NCBI GenBank assembly: GCA_964584135.1
Contig: CAZOYN010000042.1
Span: 1-6,559 of the forward strand
Source of the DNA: CAZOYN01 sp964584135
Lineage (GTDB): Bacteria; Patescibacteriota; Saccharimonadia; Saccharimonadales; UBA4665
DNA length: 6,559 nt
Reading direction: 5' to 3'
Below are positions 4,897-6,559 of the stretch, piece by piece; positions within the stretch are counted from its first letter, which is position 1; each line of letters starts with the position of its first letter. The translations under genes and the position numbers were made by a program. The notes under the pieces were generated by a model. The model was not told the origin of the DNA, did no database searches, and saw only the letters and a program-made list of their open reading frames with translations.

Positions 4897-5748
4897 TTAT
4901 TTCCTCTTAGCCGCGTGGCGGCTTCTTACAATAAATTGGCTGGTATTCTTGCGTCGGCGGGTCTTGTAACCGAGGGTCTTCTGGCCCCAGGGTGTCTTTG
5001 GCGCGGCACCGTGGTTCTTGCCACCACCAATGCCGTGGCGGCCACCATCACCACCACCATGTGGGTGGTCAGCAGCGTTCATAACCACACCGCGGACAGA
5101 GGGGCGGATACCCTTGCGACGGTTGCGGCCAGCTTTACCAATTTTAACGTTTTGGTGCTGCTCATTGCCGATAACACCTAAGGAAGCCGTGCAGTTTTCG
5201 TTGATTAAGCGGACTTCGCCGCTGGGCAGGCGGACTTGGGCATAGCCATTGTCACGGCCCATAAGCTGGGCGCTGTTGCCAGCGCTACGGACGAGCTGGG
5301 CCCCGCCGCCGACTTTGAGTTCAATGGCGTGCACGGTGCTACCAACAGGGATATTCTTAAGTGGCAGGCGGTTACCGGTTTCGATGGCAACTTCTTCGCC
5401 AGCAGTAACTTTTTGGCCAACTTTCATACCCTGGGCAGCCAGAATGTAGTGGTAGGTGCCGTTGGACTCCTTAATGCGGGCAATACGGGCACTGCGGTTT
5501 GGGTCGTACTCGATGTGCTCAATCGTAGCAGTCACACCTGCCAAGTTAAAATTAACCAAGCGGTAAAACTTCTTGGCGCCACCGCCCTGATGGCGAGTCG
5601 TAATGCGGCCTTGGTTGTTGCGGCCATTGCCGCGGCGCTTGGCAACCAACAGCGAACGCAACGGCTTCTTGGTGGTAATCTCGCCAAAATCTTGGCTGGT
5701 CATGCCACGGCGGCCGGGAGTCGTTGGGTTGTACTGCTTAATAGCCAT
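4897..5748 (-). CDS. rplB: 50S ribosomal protein L2 (uL2)
   Basis: L2 is a primary 23S rRNA binder needed for subunit association and peptidyl-transferase activity. It has 283 residues (E. coli 273). The N-terminal RNA-binding region contains GRNNQGRITTRHQGGGAKKFYR (positions about 42-63), followed by IEYDPNRSARIARI (79-92). The C-terminal catalytic-site region has RGVVMNAADHPHGGG (219-233); His228 corresponds to E. coli His229. After it comes a Gly/His-rich stretch (GGRHGIGGGKNHGAAP, 235-250) several residues longer than in E. coli or Bacillus, then TPWGQKTLGYKTRRRK and RSRHAAKRK. The N-terminus MTSQDFGEITTKKPL and the C-terminus resemble Saccharibacteria L2 as I recall it. The start overlaps the L23 stop by one base (TAATG), with GAGGAT as ribosome binding site. 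The S19 start lies one base after the stop. Confidence 0.98.
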   Translation of the reverse strand: MAIKQYNPTTPGRRGMTSQDFGEITTKKPLRSLLVAKRRGNGRNNQGRITTRHQGGGAKKFYRLVNFNLAGVTATIEHIEYDPNRSARIARIKESNGTYHYILAAQGMKVGQKVTAGEEVAIETGNRLPLKNIPVGSTVHAIELKVGGGAQLVRSAGNSAQLMGRDNGYAQVRLPSGEVRLINENCTASLGVIGNEQHQNVKIGKAGRNRRKGIRPSVRGVVMNAADHPHGGGDGGRHGIGGGKNHGAAPKTPWGQKTLGYKTRRRKNTSQFIVRSRHAAKRK

Positions 5749-6179
5749 TACGTATCCTCGGCTTTCTTGGCACGGCGCAGGCCGCGGCGGGCTGGTTTTT
5801 CGGCTTTCTCAGCCTGCTTGGCCGCCGCTTTTTCAACCTTTTCTTGTACAGCCTCTTCCTTAGCTTCTTCTTCCTCGATAGCCGCGAAGAATGGTAGGCT
5901 GTGGCCTTCGGCCAAGGTAATATAAGCCTTCTTGAGGTCAGAGCGTTGGCCCTCAGCGTTCTTAGAGCGCTTGCCGGAAATACTGATAATGCGCTTGGCC
6001 TTGCCAGGGATGTTGGCGATATTAACCGTATCAACCTTCACCTCGAACTGGGCTTCGACAGCCTTAGCAACAGACAGCTTGTTAACACTCTTAGGGATCT
6101 CCAATACATACACGCGGCCAGCACTGAGACCATAAGTCTTCTCGCTCAGGCGAGGGCGCAAAGTAATTGTTTTATCCAT
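5748..6179 (-). CDS. rplW: 50S ribosomal protein L23 (uL23) with long charged C-terminal tail
   Basis: L23 sits at the exit-tunnel rim and in bacteria is the docking site for trigger factor and signal recognition particle. Residues 1-100 are a normal L23 domain: TITLRPRLSEKTYGL at the N-terminus, YVLEIPKSVNKLSVAKAVEAQFEVKV in the middle, and KKAYITLAEGHSLPFF at the end. The protein has 143 residues where about 95-105 is usual. Residues 101-143 form an added tail, first acidic (IEEEEAKEEAVQEKVE), then Ala/Lys-rich, then basic (ARRGLRRAKKAEDT). The start is fixed by the one-base TAATG overlap with L4 and an AAGGAGG seven bases upstream. The stop overlaps the L2 start in the same way, so the tail is in frame and not a misread of the next gene. 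The tail's function is unknown. Confidence 0.97.
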   Translation of the reverse strand: MDKTITLRPRLSEKTYGLSAGRVYVLEIPKSVNKLSVAKAVEAQFEVKVDTVNIANIPGKAKRIISISGKRSKNAEGQRSDLKKAYITLAEGHSLPFFAAIEEEEAKEEAVQEKVEKAAAKQAEKAEKPARRGLRRAKKAEDT

Positions 6180-6194
6180 TACTTGGCCTCCTTG
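6176..6194 (-). repeat. 19-base junction repeat, copy 1 (L4/L23)
   Basis: On the plus strand this reads ccattacttggcctccttg and is identical to positions 2993-3011 at the L29/S17 junction. A near copy lies at 4237-4255 (L22/S3), with one mismatch in the first 18 bases. It combines the ribosome binding site, the KEAK codons, TAA and the overlapping ATG. It is probably a convergent functional cassette, not a mobile repeat. Confidence 0.8.
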
Positions 6195-6559
6195 CCGCGC
6201 GAGCTGTCTGGCGACAGCCAGTCGCTGACGGTTGTAAGGGCTGGCTGGCTAAAGACAATGCAGTCGGCGTTCAAGCAATCAAAGACGTTGACATAGCGGG
6301 CGCTGACAACTTTTAGCTTTGATAGATTCTGTGTAGCACGGATAAGTTCCGGTGACTTTTGTTCAACCACGAGTAGACAATTGCGGTCGGCACCAATTTT
6401 AGCCAGCAGTTTGGTAATTTCGCTGGTTTTGCCTTTGGTAATGACGTCTTCGATAATGACAACTTTGCCGGCGTCGGCTGCCAGGCTGAGAGCTTGGCGG
6501 ATAGCCAGGCGCTTGGCCTGGGTGTTGAGCTGCTTGCTGTAGTTTTCTTCGCCAGTGGG
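6179..6559 (-). CDS. rplD: 50S ribosomal protein L4 (uL4), 3' part, cut by window edge
   Basis: This is the C-terminal 126 residues of L4, which binds 23S rRNA early in 50S assembly and whose loop reaches the exit tunnel. The frame is open to the right edge (first visible residues PTGEENYSKQLNTQAKRLAI), so the start and the tunnel-loop half lie outside the window. Family-typical stretches are KVVIIEDV (about visible residues 31-38), the segment with LLVVEQ, and LSKLKVVSARYVNVFDCLNAD, which matches the 'NL-KV-V-A---NV-D-L-AD' region of bacterial L4. The last residues are GKEAK, encoded by the ribosome binding site of L23. The TAA stop overlaps the L23 ATG by one base. In E. coli L4 autoregulates the S10 operon through the leader upstream of S10; that region is not visible here. 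A shorter reading from the Met at 6370 would discard conserved sequence and is not favoured. Confidence 0.95.
   Translation of the reverse strand, partial: PTGEENYSKQLNTQAKRLAIRQALSLAADAGKVVIIEDVITKGKTSEITKLLAKIGADRNCLLVVEQKSPELIRATQNLSKLKVVSARYVNVFDCLNADCIVFSQPALTTVSDWLSPDSSRGKEAK
6187..6193 (-). promoter_or_regulatory. Ribosome binding site of L23
   Basis: AAGGAGG lies seven bases before the L23 ATG, inside the last L4 codons, where it reads in frame as Lys-Glu followed by Ala-Lys and TAA. It belongs to the 19-base junction sequence that recurs before S17. Confidence 0.9.

Noticed and set aside
5041..5060. CAC/CCA-rich tract resembling a simple repeat
   Set aside because: It is the reverse complement of the codons for the conserved HPHGGGDGG motif of L2.
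4690..5181. Plus-strand open frame of 163 codons opposite S19 and L2
   Set aside because: Shadow of the conserved L2/S19 coding sequence; the composition follows the opposite strand and no recognisable protein results.
5236..5925. Plus-strand open frame of 229 codons opposite L2 and L23
   Set aside because: It lies wholly antisense to two certain genes, has no family resemblance or good binding site, and its length is explained by the codon bias of the minus-strand genes.
2993..6194. The repeated 19-base sequence as a mobile or recombination element
   Set aside because: The copies coincide exactly with gene junctions and are fully explained by binding site plus KEAK codons plus TAATG; there are no flanking duplications or inverted repeats.
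6179..6370. A separate 63-residue gene starting at the internal Met at 6370
   Set aside because: The same frame stays open to the right edge and encodes conserved L4 sequence, so this is only the end of L4.

Overview
The window is a solid block of ribosomal-protein genes, all on the minus strand and transcribed from the right edge to the left edge. In transcription order they are L4 (3' part), L23, L2, S19, L22, S3, L16, L29, S17, L14, L24, L5, S14, S8, L6 and L18 (5' part). This is the classic bacterial S10 cluster followed by the spc cluster. Nothing is inserted, inverted or missing within the visible stretch.

Packing is extreme: only 41 bases are noncoding across 15 junctions. Seven junctions are one-base TAATG stop/start overlaps, one is a four-base ATGA overlap, and L5/S14 overlap by eight bases. 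L6/L18 abut, two junctions have a one-base gap, and three have gaps of 9, 11 and 19 bases. The S17/L14 boundary, which separates the S10 and spc operons in E. coli, is here an ATGA overlap, so the genes look like one transcription unit. No promoter, terminator, tRNA, mobile element or CRISPR is visible. The operon promoter, any leader control by L4, and the genes S10, L3, S5, L15 and SecY would lie outside the window.

The organism is a bacterium with moderate GC (roughly 50-55% by eye), strong Shine-Dalgarno use and the standard code, with TAA as the stop in 14 of 15 genes and TGA once. The L2 protein (N-terminal MTSQDFGEITTKKPL, C-terminal LGYKTRRRK and RSRHAAKRK), together with the overall style of the set, resembles from memory Candidatus Saccharibacteria (TM7) of the Candidate Phyla Radiation. 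This placement is an inference from recall and is moderately confident.

The proteins form one functional set. L4, L22 and L23 line or surround the peptide exit tunnel, L2 and L16 support the peptidyl-transferase centre, and S3, S14 and S19 build the 30S head. S8 and S17 organise the 30S body, L5 and L18 belong to the 5S rRNA particle, and L14 and L6 lie at the subunit interface and factor-binding side. I see no new system here. The points worth a second look are the recurring Lys-Glu-(Ala) C-termini created by in-frame Shine-Dalgarno sequences, a 43-residue charged tail on L23, a 22-residue acidic tail on S17, an N-terminal extension on L5, a Gly/His-rich insertion in L2, lysine in L16 at the position hydroxylated as arginine in E. 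coli, and a zinc-free short S14.
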